The position numbers were made by a program, and so were the translations under genes. From contig CAZFVY010000047.1 of the NCBI GenBank assembly GCA_964522665.1, positions 1 through 50,682 on the forward strand: a stretch of 50,682 nucleotides of DNA. Direction: 5' to 3'. The notes beneath the pieces were generated by a model, which saw only the letters and a program-made list of their open reading frames with translations, had not been told where the DNA came from and did no database searches. Positions 18,222 to 24,965 of this stretch are shown here, piece after piece; within the stretch, counting starts at the first letter, position 1; the number at the start of each line of letters is the position of its first letter. The DNA comes from CAZFVY01 sp964522665. GTDB lineage: Bacteria > Verrucomicrobiota > Verrucomicrobiia > Limisphaerales > CAZFVY01.

Positions 18222-19004
18222 GTGACGCGTTTGCCCATCTCGGTCTGCATGATCTCCGGCGCCGAGGCGGGCCGCATCGGCCGCGCGTTGGAGAGCGTCG
18301 CCGGGTGGACGAGCGAGCTCATCGTGGTCCTCAATGACGACGTTCAGGACGGCACCGAAGCGATTGCCCGCGCGGCCGGCGCGACCGTGATCCGCGAGCC
18401 GTGGAAGGGATACGTCGCGCAAAAGAATTCCGCGCTGGCGAAGGCGTCGCAGCCGTGGGTTTTGGGGCTGGACGCGGACGAGGCGGTCTCGCCGGAGTTG
18501 CGGGAGGAGATGCGGCGCGCGCTGGCCGACCCCGCCGCCGCGGCGCAGATCAACGCCTTTGAGTTTCCCCGCCGCACATTTTACTGCGGACGCTGGATTC
18601 GGCACGGCGATTGGTATCCGGACCGCGGCATCCGCCTCTGGCGGAAGGGTTGCGCTCACTGGGAGGGAATCGATCCGCATGATAAGCTCGTGGTCCAGGG
18701 CGCCGTGGCGCGCCTGCGCGCGGACCTGCTCCATTACAGTTACGAAAACATCAACCGGCACTTGAGCAAGATCGGCCCGTACGCGGATTATTTTGCGCGG
18801 CGCTACGCGGAGCGAAACCGCCGCGCGACCTGGTTCGATTTGACGGTCCGCCCAATCTGGCGATTTATCCGCGGCTACGTTTTCCGGCTCGGGTTTCTGG
18901 ATGGCTGGCCCGGGTATTACATCGCGTGGACCGCCGCGTTTTCCGCGCTGACCCGCTACGCGAAGGTCCGTGAGCTTGAGATTCCGCCGTCGAAGCCAAA
19001 ATGA
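18222..19004 (+). CDS. Glycosyltransferase family 2 (WaaE/KdtX-like)
   Basis: A 260-residue cytoplasmic, membrane-associated GT-A enzyme. ISVCMISGAEAGRIGRALES opens the Rossmann-like fold, LGLDADEAVSP supplies the DxD metal/nucleotide motif and the C-terminal portion HYSYENINRHLSKIGPYADY is typical of the LPS core glucosyltransferase WaaE/KdtX group. The start is GTG, and the reading frame before it has no better candidate. It is first of three glycosyltransferases on this strand, so LPS core or capsule assembly is likely. The sugar transferred is not known. Confidence 0.9.
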   Translation: MTRLPISVCMISGAEAGRIGRALESVAGWTSELIVVLNDDVQDGTEAIARAAGATVIREPWKGYVAQKNSALAKASQPWVLGLDADEAVSPELREEMRRALADPAAAAQINAFEFPRRTFYCGRWIRHGDWYPDRGIRLWRKGCAHWEGIDPHDKLVVQGAVARLRADLLHYSYENINRHLSKIGPYADYFARRYAERNRRATWFDLTVRPIWRFIRGYVFRLGFLDGWPGYYIAWTAAFSALTRYAKVRELEIPPSKPK

Positions 19005-19059
19005 AACTCTTTGTTTCGAAAAGCACGGCGCCGAGTCGCCGCAGCCTGCCGCAGGTAGG

Positions 19060-19078
19060 GACGCCGCGCTGCGGCGTC
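19060..19078. repeat. REP-like extragenic palindrome
   Basis: A perfect 8-bp stem GACGCCGC / GCGGCGTC with a 3-base loop lies in the 291-bp gap between two glycosyltransferase genes. It is embedded in other GC-rich inverted segments (for example around 19083-19110). I infer a REP-type repeat; there is no T-run to suggest a terminator. Confidence 0.55.
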
Positions 19079-19295
19079 ACGCTCGCGCTAGCGCGCGCGA
19101 GCGCTCCCCGGACGCCCCGCGCGTCCAGACCAAGCCGTCCAACGCCCAGTATCGCCTCGACCAGAGCTCGCTCTCATCCAGCGAGCGGACCTCGCGGCGC
19201 GACGTCCCTGCTACCCGCCCGATCTGGCATCGCGCGGGCGCCAGGGAGTCGCCGCTCGCTTTCCGTCCCGGGTTGATCCGCGGCTCGATTGAACC

Positions 19296-20279
19296 ATGCC
19301 TGATGATCTCACTGCGGTTGCGGCGGCGGCGGATCGGGGCATTGACGTCTCGGTCATCATCGTCACCCGCAATACCTGCGCGCTCACGCTGGAGGCGGTG
19401 GCGTCGGTTTTCACGAGCGACGACGCGCTCGGCAAAGAAGTCATCGTCGTGGACAACGGCTCGACCGACGCGACCGACGCCGATTTGGCGGCCCGGTATC
19501 CCACGGTCACCCGCCTGCGCTCACCCAAGAACCTTGGTTTCGCGCGGGCGAACAATTGGGGCGCCCAATCGGCGCGGGGGGAATTCCTCCTGTTGCTCAA
19601 CTCGGACGCGCGGCTGACGGCGACCGCCCTCGCCCGGGCCGTGGGGTGGATGCGGGAGAACCCGCAGTGCGGCGTCGCCGGCGCGCAATTATTGAATCCC
19701 GACGGGACCCGACAAAACTCGATCGCGAATTTCCCGACGCTCGCCACCGAACTGCTGAACAAATCGCTCTTGCGCCGATTGTGTCCCGGCCGATTCCCCG
19801 GCAAGGAACATCGGTTTGAAGGCCCCGTCGAGGTCGAATCGGTGATTGGCGCGTTTTTTCTCACCCGTAAATCGCTGTGGGATCGTCTGGGCGGGTTCGA
19901 CGAACGCTTCTTCTTTTTTTTCGAGGAGACCGATTTTTGCCGTCAGGTGAAGAACGCCGGCGCGCGGGTCATGCATTTGCCGGACGTGACCGTCTGGCAT
20001 GGCCAAGGTCAAACCGCGAAGCAAGCGTCGGCGGGCGCGCGGATCGAATATTGGCGCTCGCGCTACCAATACTTTGAAAAACACAGCGGCGCTCTGGCGC
20101 GCGCCGCGCTGGACGCGGGCCTCATGGTGCGGCTCGGCGTGGATTGGTTGAGCAGCGCGCTCTTGAATGGCGTCACGCTCGGAACGCGCCCGCGCTGGCG
20201 GCACAAGTTCGGCGTTCAATCGGCCTTGCTCGCCTGGCGGCTCCGCGGCCGCCCGGCGGACGCGGGCCTGCCCCGTTAA
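19296..20279 (+). CDS. Glycosyltransferase family 2 (rhamnosyltransferase/WbbL-like)
   Basis: A 327-residue GT2 enzyme. DVSVIIVTRNTCALTLEAV and VIVVDNGSTDAT form the nucleotide-binding part, LLLLNSDARL carries the DxD equivalent, and NLGFARANNWGAQSARG plus GGFDERFFFFFEETDFC are hallmark segments of the WbbL/RfbN group that adds rhamnose or related sugars to lipid-linked or LPS glycans. A stretch of seven Phe codons (T-rich, 19909-19923) sits before the catalytic EET. Second of three glycosyltransferase genes. Confidence 0.92.
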   Translation: MPDDLTAVAAAADRGIDVSVIIVTRNTCALTLEAVASVFTSDDALGKEVIVVDNGSTDATDADLAARYPTVTRLRSPKNLGFARANNWGAQSARGEFLLLLNSDARLTATALARAVGWMRENPQCGVAGAQLLNPDGTRQNSIANFPTLATELLNKSLLRRLCPGRFPGKEHRFEGPVEVESVIGAFFLTRKSLWDRLGGFDERFFFFFEETDFCRQVKNAGARVMHLPDVTVWHGQGQTAKQASAGARIEYWRSRYQYFEKHSGALARAALDAGLMVRLGVDWLSSALLNGVTLGTRPRWRHKFGVQSALLAWRLRGRPADAGLPR

Positions 20280-20297
20280 ACCCGCGCCCTTAATCCC

Positions 20298-21236
20298 ATG
20301 CGTAAGATCGGCATTGATTTCTGCGACTTCTATCCGGGCTACCCGAAGACGGCGAACCCCTTCTTCAGCCTGCTGAAATCGCGCTTCGACGTCGAACTCA
20401 CGGACCAGCCGGACTACCTCATTTACTCGAATCCGCAGAACCACCTGCATCGCCTGCATAACTGCGTCAAAATTTATTTTGGCGTGGAGTCGTATCTGCC
20501 GGATTGGCGCGAGTGCGATTACGCTTTGACTTGTCATTATCTGGACGACCCGCGCCACCTGCGCCTGCCGTACTACGTAATGGCGGGCGACCCGGCCAGC
20601 CTATCGAAGGAGGGCGAGGATTTCGCGGCGCTCCTGGCGGCGAAGACCAGGTTCTGCAGCTTCATCGTGAGCAATGGCGGCAAGCGCAAGACCCAGAAGC
20701 GCGTCGATTTTTTCCACCGCCTCGCGCGCTACAAGCCGGTCGATAGCGCCGGCCGCTACTTGAACAATATCGGCGGACCGATCCCGCCCGGCCCAGCGGC
20801 GAAACTGGCGTTCCTGCGCCCGTACAAATTCAATATCGCGTTCGAGAATATTTCCCTGCCGGGCTACACGACGGAGAAACTCTTCGAGGCGATGCAAGCC
20901 CGGTCGCTGCCGATCTATTGGGGCAATCCGCGCGTGAACGAGGAGTTTAATCCGCAGAGTTTTCTGAACTATTTCGATTTCCCGAGCGAAGAGGCGTTGA
21001 TCGAGAAAATCATCGAACTGGACCGCGACGACGCGAAGTATCTTGCGTGGCTGCGCCAGCCGTATTTCAACGACCATCGGCCCAACGAATGCTTTAGTCT
21101 CGACCGCCTCGGAGATTTTTTTGAGAAGGTCTTCACAACGCCCGTGTCGCCCGTCTCGCGGCGCCGGCGTTGGTTCCAAATCGGCCGCTGGATTCCCGCC
21201 AAGCTCAATCGGCCGCACGGCCCGGCGCGCGGTTGA
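20298..21236 (+). CDS. Glycosyltransferase family 10 (alpha-fucosyltransferase-like)
   Basis: A 312-residue protein with the C-terminal GT10 domain: YKFNIAFENISLPGYTTEKLFEAM followed by PIYWGNPRVNEEFNPQSFLNYFDF is the GDP-fucose-binding signature of alpha-1,3/1,4-fucosyltransferases, including those of Helicobacter pylori. The N-terminal half resembles the acceptor domain of the same family. It would use GDP-fucose, for which no synthesis genes are in the window. The gene starts 18 bp after the WbbL-like gene, so both probably decorate the same surface glycan. Confidence 0.9.
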   Translation: MRKIGIDFCDFYPGYPKTANPFFSLLKSRFDVELTDQPDYLIYSNPQNHLHRLHNCVKIYFGVESYLPDWRECDYALTCHYLDDPRHLRLPYYVMAGDPASLSKEGEDFAALLAAKTRFCSFIVSNGGKRKTQKRVDFFHRLARYKPVDSAGRYLNNIGGPIPPGPAAKLAFLRPYKFNIAFENISLPGYTTEKLFEAMQARSLPIYWGNPRVNEEFNPQSFLNYFDFPSEEALIEKIIELDRDDAKYLAWLRQPYFNDHRPNECFSLDRLGDFFEKVFTTPVSPVSRRRRWFQIGRWIPAKLNRPHGPARG

Positions 21237-21327
21237 GGGCGGCCGTCGAGGCGTCGAAGCGCCGCGGTCGCAACTTTGGGGGTTGCTGTTGATGTCGTTG
21301 TCACCGGCGACGGCGAACAAATCGGTC

Positions 21328-21344
21328 CCGACCTTACAGGTCGG
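21328..21344. repeat. Perfect stem-loop after the glycosyltransferase genes
   Basis: CCGACCT-TAC-AGGTCGG forms a 7-bp perfect stem with a 3-base loop about 90 bp after the GT10 stop. No T-run follows, so an intrinsic terminator is not supported; it could be a REP element or a Rho-independent remnant. Confidence 0.4.
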
Positions 21345-21369
21345 AACAATTACAAATGGGGACGATTTC

Positions 21370-21396
21370 CTGGGACTTCGCTTCGCTCCATCCCAG
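21370..21396. repeat. REP-like extragenic repeat
   Basis: CTGGGA and TCCCAG bracket a 15-base spacer built on a TTCGCTTCGCTCC core. The segment continues into 'cgggctttcagcccttccgagct' type text (about 21404-21430), which itself contains an inverted GGGCT/AGCCC. I take it as part of an extragenic palindrome family of this genome; a genome-wide count is needed to prove this. Confidence 0.45.
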
Positions 21397-21570
21397 CTAT
21401 CCCATCGCGGGCTTTCAGCCCTTCCGAGCTAAACCGGCCGATTCACCAAAGATAGTTATCTACTCAAAGTTGCGTCACGCGCGGCGGATTTTAGGCTTTT
21501 TTCATTGCCAGAGAGGCGCCGCAACGGTTAATGAAACCGTATCCGCTCTTGAAGGCGGCAGGTTTGGATT

Positions 21571-21645
21571 GGCGCGTTCGTCTATCAGTTAGGACGCGGC
21601 CCTCTCAAGGCTGAAAGACGGGTGCGATTCCCGTACGCGCTACCA
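21571..21645 (+). tRNA. tRNA-Glu, anticodon CTC
   Basis: A 75-nt cloverleaf folds completely. The acceptor stem GGCGCGT pairs with ACGCGCT (first pair G-U), the D-stem is GTCT/GGAC, the anticodon stem CGGCC/GGCTG holds loop CTCTCAA with anticodon CTC, the T-stem is ACGGG/CCCGT, and ACCA is encoded at the 3' end. The TTCGTCT start and TTAGGAC D-arm are typical of bacterial tRNA-Glu. Two core positions are unusual: the D-loop has A where G18 is normal and the T-loop reads TGC where TTC is normal. The gene reads GAG codons, which are abundant in this GC-rich DNA. Confidence 0.92.
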
Positions 21646-21649
21646 ATTT

Positions 21650-22024
21650 ATGCGTCCATTCCAGATTATCTTCAATCCGACCAGCACGGCCGAATTGGCC
21701 AAGATGCCCAAGGATTTGCAGTTAAACATTCTGGGAGAATTCCGCGGCATGCCGAAAGAGATCATGCAGTCGGACCTCGACCGATTCGGCCGGCTCGAGC
21801 GGAACGGCAAGACTCTGCACCGCTTTCGCCTCGGCGATTACCGGGTCTATTTCGAACGGCACGATCTCGGCGTCGTCGTGCACCGGATTCTCGGCCGCAA
21901 TACGCTCAAGGATTTTCGTTTTCGCTCCAGCCTGCCGCTGGGCGAGGACGAGGCGCTTCAGGAAGACCCGCGCTTCTGGGAATTGATCGAAGCCGCCCGC
22001 GCCACCTCCGAGACCGAAGTTTAG
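21650..22024 (+). CDS. RelE/ParE-like toxin-fold protein, no visible antitoxin
   Basis: A 124-residue protein. MRPFQIIFNPTSTAELAKMP, then GRLERNGKTLHRFRLGDYRVYFE and a final VVVHRILGRNTLKDFRF follow the beta-alpha-alpha-beta-beta-beta layout of the RelE/ParE toxin fold, including the LxxGxxRxRxGDYRVxY-type core. The usual 85-100 residue body carries a C-terminal extension of about 25 acidic residues. The ATG is only 4 bp after the CCA end of tRNA-Glu, leaving no room for a separate ribosome binding site. No antitoxin gene flanks it, so it may be an orphan or act in a housekeeping role. Confidence 0.7.
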   Translation: MRPFQIIFNPTSTAELAKMPKDLQLNILGEFRGMPKEIMQSDLDRFGRLERNGKTLHRFRLGDYRVYFERHDLGVVVHRILGRNTLKDFRFRSSLPLGEDEALQEDPRFWELIEAARATSETEV

Positions 22025-22026
22025 CG

Positions 22027-22078
22027 TAGTGTCTCATAAATAACGGGCCGCGAATGACCAGCTATTTATGCGACACTA
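22027..22078. repeat. Long inverted repeat after the RelE-like gene (terminator or MITE-like)
   Basis: TAGTGTCTCATAAATA at 22027-22042 pairs with TATTTATGCGACACTA at 22063-22078 with a single mismatch, enclosing a 20-base GC-rich loop. It begins 3 bp after the stop of the RelE-like gene. It could act as a bidirectional terminator, but its length and AT-rich arms also fit a small transposon-derived repeat. Confidence 0.65.
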
Positions 22079-22400
22079 CACGAGCGAGCGGAGCAGGAGT
22101 TGGAGCGAAGCCGAGGCGCGGCAAACTGACGACCCGCGGCCAAAGTCGGACTGACCCCGGCGCGCGGATCTGTGATCCGCAGCAATGACCGCAGGACGGG
22201 ACACGCTCAAATCGAGCAGGAACTTCCCGAAGCTATTACCCTCCTAAAAGAATCCGCTGTCGGACACCGATCGGCATAGTCAGGCAGAACGGACTCGAAG
22301 GGGTCGGAGGCCGCCTGATATTTGAGCGTGCTGCGGTTCACAGAACCGCGCGCCGACGCCGACACGGGAGTTGCCTCACCGAAATTCGGATCGATCTCTG
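22079..22400. other. Gene-free stretch with inverted repeats
   Basis: No convincing gene is seen. CACGCTCAAAT (22202-22212) and ATTTGAGCGTG (22320-22330) form an 11-bp inverted repeat around about 107 bp, and GCGGTTC-ACA-GAACCGC (22333-22349) is a 7-bp hairpin downstream of the HNH gene on the minus strand. Weak open frames here have no recognisable features. Confidence 0.5.
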
Positions 22401-23021
22401 CTAGCGGACGTCTTCGCCCAGCTCGACGTTCCAATACGCCAAGTCCACGAAATGCTTCCAGCTATCGTGGCAATGGAGGCCGAGGTTGACCTGGATGAAC
22501 GGCCGCCATTTCGGCCGCTTCGGCTTGCGGATCAGGTGGATCCCCGCCTCCAACGGCGTGCGATTCGCCTTCCGCGTGTTGCACGTGATGCACGAGCAAA
22601 CGATGTTTTCCCACGTCGTCGGCCCGCCGCGATCGCGCGGGATGATGTGGTCGAGATTCAGGTCTTTGCGATCGAAGACTTTCCCGCAGTATTGGCAGGT
22701 GTTCTGGTCGCGCTCGAAAATGTTATGCCGGGTGAACTTGACTTCCTTCTTCGGCAGGCGGTCGAACATCACCAGCAGAATCACCCGTGGCAGGCGGATT
22801 TTGAACGAGACGGTATGGATGCAGTCGCTGTGCGGCTCCTGTTGCGAGAAGTCGTGCCACTGGTTGAAGTTAAACGTCTGGAACGAGCCGTCGCTGGCGT
22901 TCAGGACGACCTGCGCGTGCCCCTCGAAGAGCAGCGTCAACGCGCGGCGAACCGTGCAGACGTTGACGGCCTGCCACAGGCGATTGAGCACCAGAACTTG
23001 CTGGTTTAAGAATGAGCTCAT
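22401..23021 (-). CDS. HNH endonuclease
   Basis: A 206-residue protein with a treble-clef HNH nuclease centre. Cys109-x2-Cys112 (CQYC) and Cys144-x2-Cys147 (CITC) are the structural zinc ligands; LNLDHIIPRDRGG provides the Asp124-His125 pair and TTWENIVCSC the Asn139. The N-terminal 100 residues (VLVLNRLWQAVNVCTVRRALTL) are shared by a broadly distributed family of single-domain HNH proteins found in many phyla outside mobile elements. The role is unknown, possibly DNA repair or processing. It is encoded opposite to its neighbours. Confidence 0.92.
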   Translation of the reverse strand: MSSFLNQQVLVLNRLWQAVNVCTVRRALTLLFEGHAQVVLNASDGSFQTFNFNQWHDFSQQEPHSDCIHTVSFKIRLPRVILLVMFDRLPKKEVKFTRHNIFERDQNTCQYCGKVFDRKDLNLDHIIPRDRGGPTTWENIVCSCITCNTRKANRTPLEAGIHLIRKPKRPKWRPFIQVNLGLHCHDSWKHFVDLAYWNVELGEDVR

Positions 23022-23308
23022 AAACCTATCCGATTGCGGCGCAGGCTACACAATCCCTCTCCAACTGTCAAACGGCCGACGCTCGAAATCGTGAGCGTTT
23101 CCGGGGGGACGAACGGACGCGGCGAGATTTGTTGCGCGGTTGTAACCTGCGGTGAATAACTCCCGCGACCCTGGTGAGCGGCGGGAATCGGGTGTGAGAC
23201 AGAATTCATCTGCCGACCGGAATCGCCAGCGCCGGCAGGAATTCGTTCTCTGGGAAACGAGGCGCCCGGGAGCGCCAACCGCCAGACCGCGGCCCTGGAA
23301 GGGCCGAT

Positions 23309-23338
23309 GAGAATAGCTCGGCGTTTCAACGCCGAGTC
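23309..23338 (+). repeat. REP-like palindrome, copy 1 of inverted pair
   Basis: The core CTCGGCGTTTCAACGCCGAG (23318-23337) is a 9-bp stem with a 2-base loop. The 30-nt unit matches the reverse complement of 23482-23511 at 29 of 30 positions, 173 bp away. Conservation beyond the stem shows shared ancestry rather than chance palindromes. Confidence 0.75.
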
Positions 23339-23481
23339 AGCTTTATGATTCTGCTTAAGTCGGAGGGACGGCTGGCATTGAAACGTTCACACCAAAGCTG
23401 CCAACGCACAGGCGGACGCCCTTATGCCGCGGGCGATCAATCTCAGCTGTCCCGCCGGGCCTTTTAATCACTTTGCCCGGA

Positions 23482-23511
23482 ACTCGGCGTTGAAACGCCG
23501 AGCTACTCTCA
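23482..23511 (-). repeat. REP-like palindrome, copy 2 of inverted pair
   Basis: Inverted copy of 23309-23338, core CTCGGCGTTGAAACGCCGAG (23483-23502). The head-to-head pair resembles the BIME arrangement of REP sequences, which REP-associated tyrosine transposases recognise in other bacteria. No such transposase gene is intact in the window. Confidence 0.75.
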
Positions 23512-23937
23512 GTCGTCCCTCCAGGACTTCAATGCTTTCCGCGGCCTATTCTCAACTGTCCCTGAGGGGACAAATACGAGCCTTCGACGATTCGGCGGTG
23601 TAATATTCTGGCCGCGGGCAGGCGGACCGGACTTCGCGACCGAAATCGGAAAGACTTGGAGGACGCTTGAAGCGTTTTCTGGGACGCAAGCGCGCGCAAC
23701 CGATTAGGTATTGAGTAGAAACGTGAACGAGCGCGCTGTGAATTGGTCCTGGGCGGTCCGGGCGTAGTCCTGAGTTGTTGACGTCGGGCAGCGGATGGAC
23801 GACCGCGTCAAACGTCCGCCCCCCCCCGCGCGGCCCGGCTTACCATGGCGAAACGACTTTGCGGGCCTCCGTTGCCACCGAAGCCCGGGTATCCCATCAC
23901 GGGGTTTCGTCCGCGCTCGACAGGCGAACGTGGCGCG

Positions 23938-24333
23938 TCATTGATCGGTGCGGACGGTGCGGATTTCGCCGGTGCCGGGATTGTAAAGGTAGCGCGAGTG
24001 GTAGGGCGGTTTCGGCAGGCTGGGAATGTAGTTTTCGGTGACCAATTCGTTCAGGTCCCGCGGGTAGCGGCCTTCCTGGGCATAGAAAAGCTGGATTTCG
24101 TGCGTCAGCGAACTGGTGTCGATGCTGCGCTCCGCGGCGCTCTTGGCCGCGGCCACGGCGCCGAGGTAATTGACCGGCGCCATCAGCGGGTTGCCGTCGT
24201 TGCGCTTGGCCGGTTCGGAGGCGGCGTTCGTCGCCGGGACGGAATTGGTTCCGCTGGCGGTGGCGGCTCCCTTCGAGCCACAACCCACGAGCGTCGCGCT
24301 GATGAATAGGAGCAAAAGAAGCTTTGTGGTCAT
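23938..24333 (-). CDS. Small lipoprotein with a pilin-like C-terminal region
   Basis: A 131-residue exported protein starting MTTKLLLLLFISATLVGCG, a lipoprotein signal with lipobox LVGC (Cys18), followed by a low-complexity Ala/Ser/Asn linker. The C-terminal part, LTHEIQLFYAQEGRYPRDLNELV then PPYHSRYLYNPGTGEI, looks like the globular head of type II secretion pseudopilins that are common in this phylum, without the prepilin helix. An in-frame start 12 codons upstream is possible, but the chosen ATG places the signal correctly. Function unknown. Confidence 0.7.
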   Translation of the reverse strand: MTTKLLLLLFISATLVGCGSKGAATASGTNSVPATNAASEPAKRNDGNPLMAPVNYLGAVAAAKSAAERSIDTSSLTHEIQLFYAQEGRYPRDLNELVTENYIPSLPKPPYHSRYLYNPGTGEIRTVRTDQ

Positions 24334-24965
24334 GTTGGATAGACTACATGAACGAACCACAGATGCCAAGGATGAAGCGGAGGGAGGTGTTAAAGGCTAA
24401 ACGCTGAAGGCGGGAGGATTAAGACGCGGCGACGGACCGAAGTTCGGCTACGGCGGGAGAGCGGTGCGGTGGGGCGAGGCTCGCGGAGCCGCGAATGGGT
24501 ATCGGCGGCGGCGGCCGGCAAGAATTTTCCACGGCTCGGCGGAGCCTCGCCCCACCGGGTGATGGCTTCGTCGTGGCCCCTTTTATTTCTTGACGGCTCC
24601 TTAACCCACCGATCGATGGCTGAGGTTGCTGGCTGGCTCGATCTGGACCGATTGTCGGTGGCGGGGCCGCGCATAGATAGGAGACGAATGGTCGTCTCCC
24701 GCGGCGATTCGACCGGCATTCTCACCGTATTTTGTCCTGCCGTCGGGTGGGCGCGTTGAAGCGGTTAAGGCCGGTTTTTGCTCGACGGGAAGGGTTTTCT
24801 GGATAGACTGATTCCGTCAGACCCCTTGGTGGCAGCGTCTTGTGGACGCGCCCCTCGGCGCCGCGGCTCGAGTCGGGCGAGGTTCGCTCGCGAGGCGGCG
24901 CAGGGGCGCATGTTGCTGGCGAATCAGAAAACGCGATCCACCGGACCCTGAAAGGGCATATCCCT
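24334..24965. other. Intergenic region before the giant gene
   Basis: About 630 bp with no gene I can support. It holds a long imperfect hairpin whose arms are 24468-24482 and 24542-24556. The open frame of the giant gene continues upstream to 24840, but without signal-peptide sense. Promoter elements cannot be assigned with confidence. Confidence 0.5.
24468..24556. repeat. Inverted repeat with 15-bp perfect arms
   Basis: GGTGGGGCGAGGCTC (24468-24482) and GAGCCTCGCCCCACC (24542-24556) are perfect inverted arms about 59 bp apart. A GC-rich palindromic stretch (CTCGCGGAGCCGCGA) adjoins the left arm. It resembles the other extragenic repeats of the window in composition. Confidence 0.6.

Larger units (their letters stand above)
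23022..23937. other. Repeat-rich intergenic region
   Basis: Over 900 bp without a convincing gene. It contains the inverted pair of 30-nt palindromes described separately, further 'gtccct' type inverted segments around 23505-23575, and a C-run at 23820-23827. Short open frames here (for example 23775-24041) are shadowed by the lipoprotein gene or have no protein character. I infer an extragenic repeat cluster. Confidence 0.55.

Noticed and set aside
22371..23009. 212-codon plus-strand frame opposite the HNH gene
   Set aside because: Complement of a gene with intact zinc and HNH residues; no independent features.
24390..24725. 111-codon minus-strand open frame upstream of the giant gene
   Set aside because: Ser/Arg-rich without hydrophobic pattern, and it overlaps the long inverted repeat at 24468-24556.
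24840..24965. Longer N-terminus for the giant protein
   Set aside because: The added 42 residues would bury the signal peptide; the ATG at 24966 gives a normal export signal.
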